From assembly GCF_003443895.1 (NCBI RefSeq), contig NZ_QQOA01000001.1, positions 1 through 64,000 on the forward strand: a DNA stretch of 64,000 nt, read 5' to 3'. The DNA is from Paraburkholderia phosphatilytica. Its GTDB lineage: Bacteria; Pseudomonadota; Gammaproteobacteria; Burkholderiales; Burkholderiaceae. The notes beneath the pieces were generated by a model. That model was not told where the DNA came from. It saw only the letters and a program-made list of their open reading frames with translations, and ran no database searches. Shown here piece by piece: positions 38,280 to 47,739 of this stretch (its first letter is position 1; each line of letters begins with the position of its first letter). Position numbers and translations under genes: made by a program.

Positions 38280-38293
38280 GCCGCGTGCGCGGC
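38280..38293. terminator. Possible short hairpin between convergent genes
   Basis: GCCGC-GTGC-GCGGC followed by GTTATT on the plus strand, between the PepSY-type gene and the convergent fur-like gene. Only a 5-6 bp stem without a proper T-run, so weak. Confidence 0.3.
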
Positions 38294-38307
38294 GTTATTC
38301 GTTGTCG

Positions 38308-38805
38308 TTATTCGTCGTCGTTTTCGGTCGACGATGCGAGCGCACTGTGGCGCAGCATGGCTTCCTTTGCGCCCGCCGACAGATGCCGGCCGCTTTGCCG
38401 GCATGCTGAGCACACGCCGTACATGACCAGCTGACGGCTCGACACGAGGAAGTCTTTCTGGCCGGCAATCGCGTTTTGCCGCGCTTCGATCACCGGATCG
38501 AAGAACTCCTGGATCTCGCCGCATTCGGTGCACACCATGTGGTCGTGCAGCTTGCCGTCGTTCAGCTCATAGACCGCGCGGCCGTCACCTATCGTCAGAC
38601 TAGCGAGCAGACCGGTGTCGACCAGCTGACGCAACGCGCGATAGACCGTGGCGAGACTCATCAGCCCCGCGTCGCTATTCACCAGCTGATAGACCTCTTC
38701 CGCGCTGAAGTGCGAATGCGCGCGCGCGCGAAAAAAGTCGAGCACCTCGACGCGTGGCAGCGTAGGCCGCAGACCGACACCCTGGAGGTCTTCGTGAGTG
38801 GACAT
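38308..38805 (-). CDS. Fur-family transcriptional regulator (second Fur-like protein)
   Basis: 165 residues from ATG 38805. The winged-helix N-terminus is typical (GLRPTLPRVEVLDFF; HFSAEEVYQLV; LATVYRALRQLVDTGLL). The metal-binding C-terminus follows (HDHMVCTECGEIQEF and a second pair CSAC). It is convergent with the siderophore receptor-piuC-PepSY operon, which has a Fur-type site, so it is a candidate local regulator. N-terminal divergence from the usual Burkholderia Fur, as I recall it, suggests a paralogue rather than the housekeeping copy. ATG 38877 further upstream is less likely. Confidence 0.9.
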   Translation of the reverse strand: MSTHEDLQGVGLRPTLPRVEVLDFFRARAHSHFSAEEVYQLVNSDAGLMSLATVYRALRQLVDTGLLASLTIGDGRAVYELNDGKLHDHMVCTECGEIQEFFDPVIEARQNAIAGQKDFLVSSRQLVMYGVCSACRQSGRHLSAGAKEAMLRHSALASSTENDDE

Positions 38806-38968
38806 GGCAGATTGCAGCGCGAATGAAAAGCGGATGAATCGATTTGAAAGGCCGCCAGCAGACGCTTCCCCGAACACCCCACTATGACGACGGGTTGCTT
38901 AAGGAAAGCTTAAGCCCGCACGAAACAGCGGCGACGCACGCGCTTATCGATCATCTGGATGCATGCCG

Positions 38969-39202
38969 TCACGCGCGCTGCCTTACGCGCGACCGACATT
39001 TCGGGCGGGACTCGAGACCCGCGAGGAGTTCGAGCAGATGCTGCGCACGTTCGCGGTGCGGATGGTCGAGCGGCTGCTCGAGGAGGTCGTTGAGACGGGT
39101 GCGCCAGTAGTCGAGGGACACGCCGCGTACGGTCAGCACGTAAGGCACGACATGTTCGAGATGAACGATGTCGCGCTCGACGAACGACGATGCATTGAAC
39201 AT
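38969..39202 (-). CDS. Small uncharacterised protein (77 residues)
   Basis: Starts MFNASSFVERDIVHLEHVVPY. A central VSLDYWRTRLNDLLEQPLDHPHRERAQHLLELLAGLE gives an amphipathic helical look. GGGAG is eight bases before ATG 39202. It begins 19 bp after the acyltransferase stop and reads the same way, so the two are probably co-transcribed. Soluble, no signal peptide. Not assigned to a family; the ribosome-binding site and helical pattern make it a likely real gene. Confidence 0.6.
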   Translation of the reverse strand: MFNASSFVERDIVHLEHVVPYVLTVRGVSLDYWRTRLNDLLEQPLDHPHRERAQHLLELLAGLESRPKCRSRVRQRA

Positions 39203-39221
39203 GGCAGCGCTCCCATCGTGC

Positions 39222-40508
39222 TCAGAGCTCGAACTTGTCGGAACCGCCCGACGACGGCAACAACGACGCAGCCGGCAGCGCTTTTTCGCCGCGTTCCCGC
39301 TCGACGCGGCGCACCGGCGCTCGCCGCTTGCCGCCCGCGAGAATGCGGCCGGTCTCGATGCACGGCTCGATCACCCAGCTGTTGAACAGCGTGGCGACAC
39401 CGAGCGCCAGCGGCGGGACGATCGCGAGAATCGCCCAGTGCGGCAGCATGCCGTGCAACAGCGCGACGCAGGTCAGCAGCAGCGGCAGATGGACGAGATA
39501 GAGTGCGTAAGAAATCTTGCCGAGCCAGCGTAGCGGCGGAAGCAATAGCACCCGCTCGATGCCGCCCGGCGACAGCGCAGCGATCAGCACGCAGGCCGAA
39601 CCGATACCCACTGCACCCGCCTGCAGCAACTGCATGTGCGTCCAGTGCGTGACGATGATGCCGATGCCCGCGCAGAGCAGCGCCATGCGCGCGACACCCG
39701 GCAGCTTCGCCATCGCGCGCCGCACGGTGCCGAGCGAGCACGCAATCAGGATGCCGAGCACGAAAAACAGCGCGTAATAAGCGGTGAAGCCGATACCCGG
39801 CAGCCAGCCCACGCCGGCATTCGCGTCGACGCGCGGCAGGTCCGCTCCCAGCCAGCGCGTGACCAGGAAGATCGCGATCGCCGAAAGCGCGACGACCACC
39901 GCGCCGGCCAGCCGCCAGCGCACGATCGGCACGACGAGTAGCGGAAACAGCAGCGAAACCCGCATTTCCCAGATCAGCGAGTGCGCCGCGCCGTTGATGA
40001 AGTTGTAGCGGCCGCCCATCGACGCCGCGTCCCACAGCACCGCGCCCGTCACCGGATGCGACCAGTTCCATTCGCGAACCCACGCGCTATAGCCCGGCGC
40101 ATTCATGTGCAGCATGCACAGGCTGGCCAGCGCGGAGGCCGCCGCCATCGCCACGAGATACGGCAGAAAGATGCGGCAGATACGCCGGATCGCGAAGCTC
40201 GCATAGCGCGGCGCCCGCCCTTCGATCCACGGCAACGCGAGCACCAGTCCGCTCAGCACGTAGAACAGCGTCACGGCTTCGTAGCCGGCCCACAGGAGAC
40301 GCGCCGGCGTATCGAACATCAGCCACTCGAACAGGTTCGACGGCTTCGTGCTCCAGCCGGAAAAGAAGTAGTTCGCGAACGAAGGAAACGTCAGCAGACA
40401 GTGATGAATCACGACGACGAACGCAGCGAGACCCCGAACCGAATCCAGTACCTCGAGTCGACCCGATGCGCGCCCGCCAGCCTGCGTCTGCGTTTGCTCG
40501 CTGCTCAA
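39222..40508 (-). CDS. Acyltransferase 3 family membrane protein (OafA/YrhL type)
   Basis: 428 residues with about ten TM helices. Family hallmarks are the N-terminal RLEVLDSVRGLAAFVVVIHHCLL (catalytic His) and FYVLSGLVLALPW, with RRICRIFLPYLVA after. These enzymes transfer acetyl or other acyl groups to cell-surface polysaccharides or lipids from the inner membrane. Start: TTG 40508 has GAGGAGT five bases upstream, the best ribosome-binding site here; the ATG at 40562 is in frame but has no such site. Neighbouring GT39-like glycosyltransferase (divergent) suggests a surface-glycan role. Confidence 0.88.
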   Translation of the reverse strand: MSSEQTQTQAGGRASGRLEVLDSVRGLAAFVVVIHHCLLTFPSFANYFFSGWSTKPSNLFEWLMFDTPARLLWAGYEAVTLFYVLSGLVLALPWIEGRAPRYASFAIRRICRIFLPYLVAMAAASALASLCMLHMNAPGYSAWVREWNWSHPVTGAVLWDAASMGGRYNFINGAAHSLIWEMRVSLLFPLLVVPIVRWRLAGAVVVALSAIAIFLVTRWLGADLPRVDANAGVGWLPGIGFTAYYALFFVLGILIACSLGTVRRAMAKLPGVARMALLCAGIGIIVTHWTHMQLLQAGAVGIGSACVLIAALSPGGIERVLLLPPLRWLGKISYALYLVHLPLLLTCVALLHGMLPHWAILAIVPPLALGVATLFNSWVIEPCIETGRILAGGKRRAPVRRVERERGEKALPAASLLPSSGGSDKFEL

Positions 40509-41075
40509 CGTTGACTCCTCGTACGATTGCCCGTTCCGGTCGCCCGACAAAGGCGAAACCATACAACAGTTTGCGAAGCTGCTCCACGGTCACTTCGCAA
40601 AACGTAGGTTTCCTAAGTTAATCGACGGATTCGGCAATCCGGTTGAATTTACCTCCGCTCTGTTATGACGGAAATATTGTTATGGCGGATTCCGGAAGCC
40701 GGTATTTAACCTGCCTGAAACGCGTCGAAATGAATTTGTCTCCGCCAAAGAGTTACCTCTGTTCGTTACCGTACCGATCTAAACCCCTCGATAAAACGCA
40801 TGATCGGTGTAACGGAACTGCATCGGCTGTCATTTCGATGTGCCAGCAACCAATGCTGTCAAGGGTTTGCAAGCCGACCCTCATATTATGCAATCGTGTT
40901 TGAGAAGTTTTCGCATTCGCATACATGACAACATGATTAATACTTGCCATTCGGGCTATTTCAGGTTGTCGGCAGACAGTTAATCGACAGTAAGTTTCGT
41001 CAGACAACGATACCAACTGAGAAGTTTTCTTATTCAACCGGACCACCGATTCACGCTCACGATGGGGAACGCGTT
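40509..41075. other. AT-rich divergent intergenic region
   Basis: About 570 bp between the acyltransferase and glycosyltransferase starts, noticeably AT-richer than its surroundings (for example 40600-40700 and 40900-41040). No frame with a ribosome-binding site or family motif was found. It should hold both promoters; low GC may reflect horizontally acquired surface-glycan genes. Confidence 0.6.
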
Positions 41076-42656
41076 ATGGGCTCATCAAAATCTTCGGTCA
41101 CACCGCTCTTTGCGAATCACGCCAAAACTTCGCGAGATGCGACTCGACACACAATGCCGTTACGGACATCGACGGCGATTTCGATTGTCGTCATTGCGAT
41201 CCTTGCGGCGGCGTTGCGGATCTTCCATCTCGACTACCTGTCGCTGTGGAACGACGAAATCTTCACGCACTACTACTACGAACTGTTCGGTCCGCATTTT
41301 CTTCTGACCACCGGCCTCACGATCGAGCCGACTCCGCCGCTGTACTACTTCATGCTCGAAGCGTGGATGCGCGTGTTCGGACACGGCGCGGTACCGATGC
41401 GCGCGCTGTCGGTCTGTGCCTCGCTCGTCGCGCTGCCGCTCGTGTTCCTGCTGGCCAGAGAAGTCGCGACGCGCAAGGTCGCGATCGTCGCCGCACTGCT
41501 GTTCGCGCTGTCGCCGATGGCGATCTACTTCTCGCAGGAAGCGCGCGTGTACATGCTGACGGTCGTCTGGACGTCGTTGATGCTGCTCGGCATTGCGCGC
41601 TATCTGCGCCGTGGCCGCGCGAGCCATCTCGCGCTGTATGCGGCCAGTGCGATCGTCGCGATGTACAGCCATTCGACGATGATGTTCCTGATCGCCGCGT
41701 GCAACGTCGTCGTGATCGCCGTGCTGCTGATCGCACGAAAGGCCGGCACGCCGGCCACCTTGCGCGGCTGGCTGGCGGCGAACGTCGTGGTGGGCGTGAT
41801 CGCGGTTCCGCTGCTGTTCATCATGGCGAGCATCGGACAGCACGGCACGGGGCTGTCGTGGATTCCGCCGTTCTCGCCGCGCGACATCGCGGTCGCGCTA
41901 TCGGGTCTCGTCGCGGGCATCATCACGCCGCTGCGCTGGCCCGGCATCGAACTGACGATGCTGACGCTGATCGCGCTCGTCGCCGCGATCGCGGCGGTTC
42001 GCGCGCCGCGTGTGCTGCTGCTCGTGACGGTGGCGATTCCGGCGGTGTTCGTCGTGCTGGTCTGCATCGCGAGCCTCAAGCAGCCGATCCTGCTGCCGCG
42101 CATCCTGTGCTGGATGACCGCGCCGCTCTCCGTGCTGATCGCGTGGGCCGTCACGCAGCGTTCGCGGCTTGCGCACGTCGTGAGAATCGTGGTCTGTGTG
42201 ACGTTCGCGGCCGGGCTCTACTATCAGCTAGCCGAGGCGGACGGCGCGAAGCCGCCTTACCGCGAAGTGTTCGGACAGGCGCACGACGACCTGATGCGCG
42301 CGGACAGCATCGTGCTGGCGCCGTACGCATCGCCGCTCGTGCTCGACTTCTACGCGCCCAACGTGCCGCACGTCTCCAAGTGGCGCGACCGGACGATCAC
42401 GGGCATCGAGGAATGGCAGGTGGCGCGCCTCGGCATTCCGCACGTTCCGCTCGACGGCGTGCGCGACGACATCGCGGCTGGACGCGACGTGTGGGTGGTC
42501 GCAAGTTCGCCCGATGCGCCGTTGATGCCGCAGTTGCTCGGCCAGGTGCCACCGCCGCAGCGCACCTATCTGTCGCGGTGCAACGAGCCCGCGCGGGACG
42601 GCCATGAGCCGCCGCCCTGCATCGCGATCTACGGGTGGAACGTGAAGCCGCGATGA
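41076..42656 (+). CDS. GT39/ArnT-like membrane glycosyltransferase
   Basis: 526 residues from ATG 41076 (GGGGAACG upstream), with about eleven TM helices. The first periplasmic loop carries FHLDYLSLWNDEIFTHYY; the acidic DE pair is the metal/catalytic site of GT-C enzymes such as PMT and ArnT. A second cue is PTPPLYYFMLEAW. These enzymes move a sugar from undecaprenyl-phosphate to lipid A, protein or glycan on the periplasmic face. The C-terminal 150 residues form a soluble domain. The substrate cannot be read. Convergent with the NTF2-like gene. Confidence 0.85.
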   Translation: MGSSKSSVTPLFANHAKTSRDATRHTMPLRTSTAISIVVIAILAAALRIFHLDYLSLWNDEIFTHYYYELFGPHFLLTTGLTIEPTPPLYYFMLEAWMRVFGHGAVPMRALSVCASLVALPLVFLLAREVATRKVAIVAALLFALSPMAIYFSQEARVYMLTVVWTSLMLLGIARYLRRGRASHLALYAASAIVAMYSHSTMMFLIAACNVVVIAVLLIARKAGTPATLRGWLAANVVVGVIAVPLLFIMASIGQHGTGLSWIPPFSPRDIAVALSGLVAGIITPLRWPGIELTMLTLIALVAAIAAVRAPRVLLLVTVAIPAVFVVLVCIASLKQPILLPRILCWMTAPLSVLIAWAVTQRSRLAHVVRIVVCVTFAAGLYYQLAEADGAKPPYREVFGQAHDDLMRADSIVLAPYASPLVLDFYAPNVPHVSKWRDRTITGIEEWQVARLGIPHVPLDGVRDDIAAGRDVWVVASSPDAPLMPQLLGQVPPPQRTYLSRCNEPARDGHEPPPCIAIYGWNVKPR

Positions 42657-42690
42657 ACAACCGTCCGGCTTCTTCGCGATCCGCGCGCGG

Positions 42691-43074
42691 TCATGACATC
42701 CGCTGGACCCATTGACTCCGCCAGCCCGGTGCTTCGAACGGATCCGCGAAGTACTGGGTTTCGTGAACGACCTTGCCATCATGGAACTTCATGATGCTCA
42801 CGGTATGCGCCGCGCGCCCCTCGTAGAGGATCGTGTACTCCGTGACCCAGAGATTGCCCTCCCCCTGCATCCGTCTGACGTCGAAACCCGACGGCTTCCC
42901 CGGATGATGACCTCGCAGCGCCTGCAGGTTCGCGCGCCCGACGATTCGTTCACCTGATTGCGGATAGTCGCAGACGGCGTCGTCGGCGTAGATGTCGTGC
43001 TCCGCGTCGAGGTCGCCAGCCGCCGACGCCTGCCAGTGCGCATTCAGCGCTTCACGAATGGTGTCTTCACGCAT
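42691..43074 (-). CDS. NTF2/SnoaL-like protein
   Basis: 127 residues of the nuclear-transport-factor-2-like fold: N-terminal helix REALNAHWQASAAGD, then YADDAVCDYPQSGERIVGRANL and a beta-sheet end (TVSIMKFHDGKVVHETQYFADPFEAP). Members are isomerases, cyclases or ligand-binding proteins; substrate unknown. CGGAGGG is seven bases before ATG 43074. It lies 20 bp after the DegT aminotransferase and may be its last operon partner. Confidence 0.85.
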   Translation of the reverse strand: MREDTIREALNAHWQASAAGDLDAEHDIYADDAVCDYPQSGERIVGRANLQALRGHHPGKPSGFDVRRMQGEGNLWVTEYTILYEGRAAHTVSIMKFHDGKVVHETQYFADPFEAPGWRSQWVQRMS

Positions 43075-43094
43075 GACGTCCCTCCGGATCGGAT

Positions 43095-44309
43095 TCAGGC
43101 ACGCGCCATTCTACGCGGCGAATCTGACGACGGGACGTCGCGGCCACACGTCTGCCAGATTTCGAACAGCGTGCAGATCTCGTCGACCGCACGGCACACG
43201 CGGGCAACGTCTTCTTCCGTCATTTGTGTGAAGAGCGGCAGCGTGACCGTGCTCGCGCCGAAGCGCTCCGCGTGCGGGAACATGCCCTCCTTGAAGCCCA
43301 GCGCGCGATACAGCTTGAACAGATGAACCGGCGGGTAATGCACGCCCGAACCGATACCGCGCTGCTTCAGTTGTTCCATGAAATCGCCGCGGCTGATCGA
43401 CAGACGTTCGAGCGGCAGCGTGATCTGGAACAGATGCCAGTTCGTGTGCTCGAAGTCGCGCATCGGCAAGCCGACGCCGAGCTTGACCGCCGCGCCGCCC
43501 TCGAAGCCGTCGAAATAAGCGCGCGCGAGTTTCCTGCGTTGCTGCGTGAAGCGATCGAGATGCGGCAGCTGGCCTAGCCCGACGCGCGCCGCAACATCGG
43601 TCAGGTTGAACTTGCCGCCTTGCAGATCGCAGTCCATGCCGTCGTGGCCGCTACGCGTCACGCCGAGCAACCGGTACTTCTGCGCGAGCTTCGCTTCGTC
43701 TTCGTTGTTGAGCACGAGCGCGCCGCCTTCGATCGACGTCACGTTCTTGTTCGGATGGAAGCTGAACGACACGAGGTCGCCGATCGCGCCGATCCGTTTG
43801 CCGTGCCACGTCGCGCCAAAAGCCTGCGCGGCATCTTCGATTACCCGCAGATGGTGCGCCTTTGCAATCGCGTACAGACGATCCATATCGACCGGCGCCC
43901 CCGCCAGAAACACCGGCATCAGCGCTTTCGTGCGCGGCGTGATGGCCTTCTCGAGCAGATCGAGGTCGATGTTGCGCGTGATGGGATCGATGTCGGCGAA
44001 CACCGGCGTCGCGCCGGCTTCGAGAATCACGTGACTCGTCGCGACCCACGTGGCGGGCGTGGTGATCACTTCATCGCCAGGACCGACGCCCGCGATACGC
44101 AAACCGATTTCGAGCGTCGCGGTGCCGGAGTTGAAAGTGCGCACCGGACGGCCGCCGCAAAACGATGAAAGCGCCGCTTCGAACGCCTGGTTCTGCGGTC
44201 CCGTCGTGATCCAGCCTGAGCGCAGCACATCGGCGACGCCCGCGATCGTCGCTTCGTCGATCTCCGGGCGTACCAGCGGCAAGAACGGTAGCGAAAGCGG
44301 ATTCATCAT
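43095..44309 (-). CDS. DegT/DnrJ/EryC1/StrS family PLP aminotransferase
   Basis: 404 residues (first of two adjacent ATGs, 44309 and 44306). PLP-binding features: [21 protein letters not shown] (Asp159) and the Schiff-base Lys188 in [16 protein letters not shown]. The family transfers amino groups to keto-sugars for surface glycans or antibiotics; a few act on other ketones. The start overlaps the stop of the dehydrogenase gene (ATGA), so the two are translationally coupled, an unusual partnership. No other nucleotide-sugar gene is in the unit. Confidence 0.9.
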   Translation of the reverse strand: MMNPLSLPFLPLVRPEIDEATIAGVADVLRSGWITTGPQNQAFEAALSSFCGGRPVRTFNSGTATLEIGLRIAGVGPGDEVITTPATWVATSHVILEAGATPVFADIDPITRNIDLDLLEKAITPRTKALMPVFLAGAPVDMDRLYAIAKAHHLRVIEDAAQAFGATWHGKRIGAIGDLVSFSFHPNKNVTSIEGGALVLNNEDEAKLAQKYRLLGVTRSGHDGMDCDLQGGKFNLTDVAARVGLGQLPHLDRFTQQRRKLARAYFDGFEGGAAVKLGVGLPMRDFEHTNWHLFQITLPLERLSISRGDFMEQLKQRGIGSGVHYPPVHLFKLYRALGFKEGMFPHAERFGASTVTLPLFTQMTEEDVARVCRAVDEICTLFEIWQTCGRDVPSSDSPRRMARA

Positions 44310-45919
44310 TCCGATGTCGTCGCGGCGTGACGATCGGGTGCGCTCTGCTCACCGTCGACGAGGCGCCACAGCCCCAACGGATTCGCTTCCTTCAGCGCAT
44401 CCGGCAGCAACGCATCCGGCAGATCCTGATAGCAGACCGGACGCAGGAAGCGGTCGATCGCCGTCGCGCCCACGGACGTGAACATCGCATTCGAGGTGGA
44501 CGGATACGGCCCGCCGTGAACCATCGCATGGCACACCTCCACGCCGGTCGGAAAGCCGTTCACGAGAATGCGGCCGGCCTTGCGTTCGAGCACGGGCAAC
44601 AGGCGCCGCGCGTCGGCATGATCGTGCGCATCGATCTGCAACGTCACGGTCAACTGCCCTTCCACGTGCTCCGCCACCTTCAGCATTTCGTCGACATCGC
44701 GCGCACGAATCACCACCGACGCCGGGCCGAACATCTCCGCTTCGAGTTCGGGCGACGCCAGCAGACGCTGCGCATCCGTCACGTAAAGCGCGGCCTGCGC
44801 AGCGTTCGCATCCTCACCTGCCGGCTCGCCCTGCGCGACCTTCGTCACGCCCGCCACGGCCTCGACGTTTTTCGTGCCCTCACGATACGCGTCGAAAATG
44901 CCCGGCGTCAGCATCGTTTGCGCCGGCTTGACGGCCAGCGCATCCGAGGTGGCCTTCACGAAGCGATCGAGGTCCGGGCCGTCCACCGCAATCACGAGAC
45001 CCGGGTTCGTGCAGAACTGACCCGCGCCCATCGTCAGCGAATCGGCGAACGCCTTGCCGATCATTTCGGCGCGATTCGCGAGCGCGTGAGGCAGCACGAA
45101 CACCGGATTGATGCTGCTCATCTCCGCGTAGACGGGAATCGGTTCGGGGCGAGCGTTCGCGATGCGCATCAGCGCAATGCCGCCCTGACGCGAGCCGGTG
45201 AAGCCGACCGCCTTGATCAGCGGATGCGCGACCAGCGCTTCGCCGAGCGTGCGGCCGGAACCGAACAGCAGCGAGAACACACCTTCCGGCAAGCCCTGAT
45301 CCTTGACCGCCTGCTGAATGGCACGACCGACGAGTTCCGCCGTGCCGAGATGCGCGCTATGCGCCTTCACGATCACCGGCGCGCCCGCGGCAAGCGCCGA
45401 CGCCGTATCGCCACCCGCTACCGAGAATGCCAGCGGGAAATTGCTCGCACCGAATACCGCGACCGGCCCGAGCGGCACCTTCGCGAGACGCAGGTCCGCG
45501 CGAGGCATCGGTTTGCGCTCGGGCTGCGCGCGATCGATCGTTGCGCCGAGGAAATGTCCGTCGCGTACCACGCGCGCAAACAGGCGCAGCTGACCAACGG
45601 TGCGTGCGCGCTCGCCTTCCAGCCGCGCCACGGGCAAGCCAGTTTCCGCATGCGCGCGCACGATGAGTTCGCTGCCGATATCCAGGATGCGATCCGCGAT
45701 CGCGTCGAGCAGCGCCGCGCGTTGAGCGAGCGGCACGTTACGGTACGTATCGAATGCAGCGGACGCCAGCTGGGCCGCGCGATCGACTTCCGCGCGGCCG
45801 CCCAGTCCGAATGTCGGCTCGCCGATTTCCGCGTTGTACGCGGGGCAGAATGCGCGCTGCTCGCCCTCGGTGCCGCGCACCGCGGAGAAGCCGATCAGCA
45901 TTTCGCCGGTAAGGGTCAT
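44306..45919 (-). CDS. 2,5-dioxovalerate (alpha-ketoglutarate semialdehyde) dehydrogenase
   Basis: 537 residues of the NADP-type aldehyde dehydrogenase group used for alpha-ketoglutarate semialdehyde. It would oxidise 2,5-dioxopentanoate to 2-oxoglutarate at the end of hydroxyproline, glucarate or pentose breakdown. Catalytic Cys303 ([11 protein letters not shown]), Glu266 (PVYAEMSS), Asn160 (GASNFPLAF) and Lys185 are present. The C-terminal [10 protein letters not shown] segment is typical of this group. Cytosolic. It lies 70 bp after a small gene and in the same direction; the operator-like element at 46326-46341 lies upstream of that pair. Confidence 0.9.
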   Translation of the reverse strand: MTLTGEMLIGFSAVRGTEGEQRAFCPAYNAEIGEPTFGLGGRAEVDRAAQLASAAFDTYRNVPLAQRAALLDAIADRILDIGSELIVRAHAETGLPVARLEGERARTVGQLRLFARVVRDGHFLGATIDRAQPERKPMPRADLRLAKVPLGPVAVFGASNFPLAFSVAGGDTASALAAGAPVIVKAHSAHLGTAELVGRAIQQAVKDQGLPEGVFSLLFGSGRTLGEALVAHPLIKAVGFTGSRQGGIALMRIANARPEPIPVYAEMSSINPVFVLPHALANRAEMIGKAFADSLTMGAGQFCTNPGLVIAVDGPDLDRFVKATSDALAVKPAQTMLTPGIFDAYREGTKNVEAVAGVTKVAQGEPAGEDANAAQAALYVTDAQRLLASPELEAEMFGPASVVIRARDVDEMLKVAEHVEGQLTVTLQIDAHDHADARRLLPVLERKAGRILVNGFPTGVEVCHAMVHGGPYPSTSNAMFTSVGATAIDRFLRPVCYQDLPDALLPDALKEANPLGLWRLVDGEQSAPDRHAATTSE

Positions 45920-45989
45920 GTGGATTTCCTGGAGAGAGTGCCATGCAGGAAGCTGCGCCCCGTTCGTGCAATGGGGCGAGCCTGGCAGG

Positions 45990-46226
45990 TTAGTTTCGAA
46001 GCAGGTTCATGGCCGGTTGCACGGCCGCTGGCGGATAGAGGCACCACGAGCCGTCGCGATGCCGGAAGAAGACCAGCGCAAGCGGTCCGGACGAGCGGCT
46101 CACTTCGACGCGCACGGCGCGCCACGGCATCGTTTTCGACCGGTCGGGCCGGGTGACCCTGAAATGTTGTGCGTTGCCGAGCCACTCGTTGACGAGGACC
46201 CGAAGCGATCTACAGTGGCTGCTCAT
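45990..46226 (-). CDS. Small basic uncharacterised protein (78 residues)
   Basis: Starts [18 protein letters not shown] and contains [33 protein letters not shown], resembling small Burkholderia hypothetical proteins with a FFRHxDGSWCxxPP core. No signal peptide. It is the first gene after the conserved element at 46301-46344 and 70 bp ahead of the dehydrogenase gene. Function unknown. Confidence 0.6.
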   Translation of the reverse strand: MSSHCRSLRVLVNEWLGNAQHFRVTRPDRSKTMPWRAVRVEVSRSSGPLALVFFRHRDGSWCLYPPAAVQPAMNLLRN

Positions 46227-46300
46227 GCGCGTCTCCGTGCCTCTAACCGAATTGGCTGGTTGAGGCGGCGACACCATGATCGCGTCGTTCGTGATCGCGG

Positions 46301-46344
46301 TCTATTGAACTTAGAAGCGGCAGCCTTAACCGAAACGTTAAGGC
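46301..46344 (-). promoter_or_regulatory. Conserved operator/promoter element, copy 1
   Basis: The core TTAACCGAAACGTTAA (46326-46341) is part of a perfect 8-bp inverted repeat GCCTTAAC-N6-GTTAAGGC (46323-46344). To its left is a conserved block beginning TCTATTGAAC at 46301. Related blocks stand at 47697, 55650 and 61582. It lies about 100 bp upstream of the 78-residue gene and its dehydrogenase partner. Probable binding site of the LysR pair encoded at 56-62 kb (inference). Confidence 0.7.
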
Positions 46345-46351
46345 TTAACCG

Positions 46352-47650
46352 TCAGTGCAACGCATCGCGTCTCGCGAGCGGCTTGAACATCCGGCTCCAT
46401 GCAATGCTCACGAGGATCGTCGCGCATCCGCCCGCCACGACGGACCCTACGACGCCGAACATCGACGCCGTTGCGCCGGATTCGAATTCGCCCAGCTGAT
46501 TGCTTGCGCCGATGAAGAGCGTATTCACCGCGGCGACGCGTCCGCGCATATGGTCCGGCGTTTCGAGCTGGATCAGCGTTTGCCGCACGACCACGCTGAT
46601 CGTGTCGGCGGCACCGGAGACGGCGAGCAGCAACAGCGAGAGCGGGAACCATCGCGACAGCCCGAACGCGACGATCGAGATGCCATAGATGGCCACGGCG
46701 ATCAGCAGCTTCTTGCCGACGCCGCTGACGATCGCGTGCCGCGACAGCATCAGGCCCACGCACAACGCGCCCACGGCCGGCGCGGAACGCAGCAGGCCGA
46801 GCCCTTCCGGGCCCACGTGCAGGATGTGTTTCGCGTACACCGGCAGCAATGCCGTCGCGCCGCCGAACAGCACCGCGAACAGATCGAGCGAGATGCCGCC
46901 GAGCAGCAGCGGGTTGCTCCACACGAAGCGCAATCCCGCGAGCAGCGTTTCGACCGTGACGGGCTCGCGCGGCCGCGGCACGTAGTCGTAGCGGATCAGC
47001 GCATACAACGCCGCGCCCACGCAGAACAGCACGGCACAGGTGCAGTAAAGCGCCTTTACGCCGATCGCGAACAGCAGGCCGCCCAGCGCCGGCCCCGCGA
47101 TCACGCACACCTGCTGCACCGACGTGCTGAGCGCCATCGACCGCGCGAGCAGCCGCTGCGGCACGAGCATCGGCAACAGCGCCTGCTGCCCCGCCATCTG
47201 GAACGGCCGGATCGCGCCGAGCACGAGCGAGAGCCCGAGCAGCAGATCGCGCGTCACGACGTGAGCGATGATGGAGGCCGCGAGCAACGCGGCCACGGCC
47301 GCCTGCGCCGCGAGACACACCGCGACGATCCGACCGCGATGCATACGGTCGGCGCAATGACCGGCGACGAAGGTCGTCGCCAATCCGGGGAGAAACTGGC
47401 AGAGCCCGACGAGACCGAGATACCACGCGCTCGACGTCAGGTCGTACATGTGCCAGCTGATTGCCAGCATCAGCATCTGCTGCGCGGTGATGGACGCGAC
47501 GCGCGCGGTCAGGAAGCGCGTGAGCGCCGGATGACGAAGCAGCGACACGATGCCTGCGCCCGTTTCGAGCGGGGGCGTTGCCGCGTCATTCACGTTGTGC
47601 GGCGAGCGCCACCCACTTTCTGTATTGTCGACGCTCATCTCAGCACGCAT
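46352..47650 (-). CDS. MFS transporter (EntS/MFS_3-like exporter)
   Basis: About 432 residues from ATG 47650 (ATG 47638 also possible), 12 TM helices, with MFS loop motif AGHCADRMHRGRI after TM2. The layout resembles the MFS_3 group, which includes the enterobactin exporter EntS and many drug exporters. The N-terminal 30 residues are soluble. A conserved operator-like element ends about 47 bp upstream of the start, linking it to the neighbouring catabolic genes. Export of a pathway intermediate is possible; substrate unknown. Confidence 0.85.
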   Translation of the reverse strand: MRAEMSVDNTESGWRSPHNVNDAATPPLETGAGIVSLLRHPALTRFLTARVASITAQQMLMLAISWHMYDLTSSAWYLGLVGLCQFLPGLATTFVAGHCADRMHRGRIVAVCLAAQAAVAALLAASIIAHVVTRDLLLGLSLVLGAIRPFQMAGQQALLPMLVPQRLLARSMALSTSVQQVCVIAGPALGGLLFAIGVKALYCTCAVLFCVGAALYALIRYDYVPRPREPVTVETLLAGLRFVWSNPLLLGGISLDLFAVLFGGATALLPVYAKHILHVGPEGLGLLRSAPAVGALCVGLMLSRHAIVSGVGKKLLIAVAIYGISIVAFGLSRWFPLSLLLLAVSGAADTISVVVRQTLIQLETPDHMRGRVAAVNTLFIGASNQLGEFESGATASMFGVVGSVVAGGCATILVSIAWSRMFKPLARRDALH

Positions 47651-47696
47651 CAAGAACCGGTCCAAAGCGCGATCATCGCCATGTTCGCGCGCGCCG

Positions 47697-47739
47697 TCGA
47701 TTGAATTAAAACGCGGGGGGCTTAACCGTCAGGTTAGGC
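47697..47739 (-). promoter_or_regulatory. Conserved operator/promoter element, copy 3
   Basis: The core TTAACCGTCAGGTTAG (47722-47737) follows TCGATTGAATTAAAACGCGG on its left, the same order as in copies 1, 2 and 4. The core overlaps the TAA stop of the upstream MFS gene (47734-47736). It lies about 70 bp before the MFS_3 start at 47650. Confidence 0.65.
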
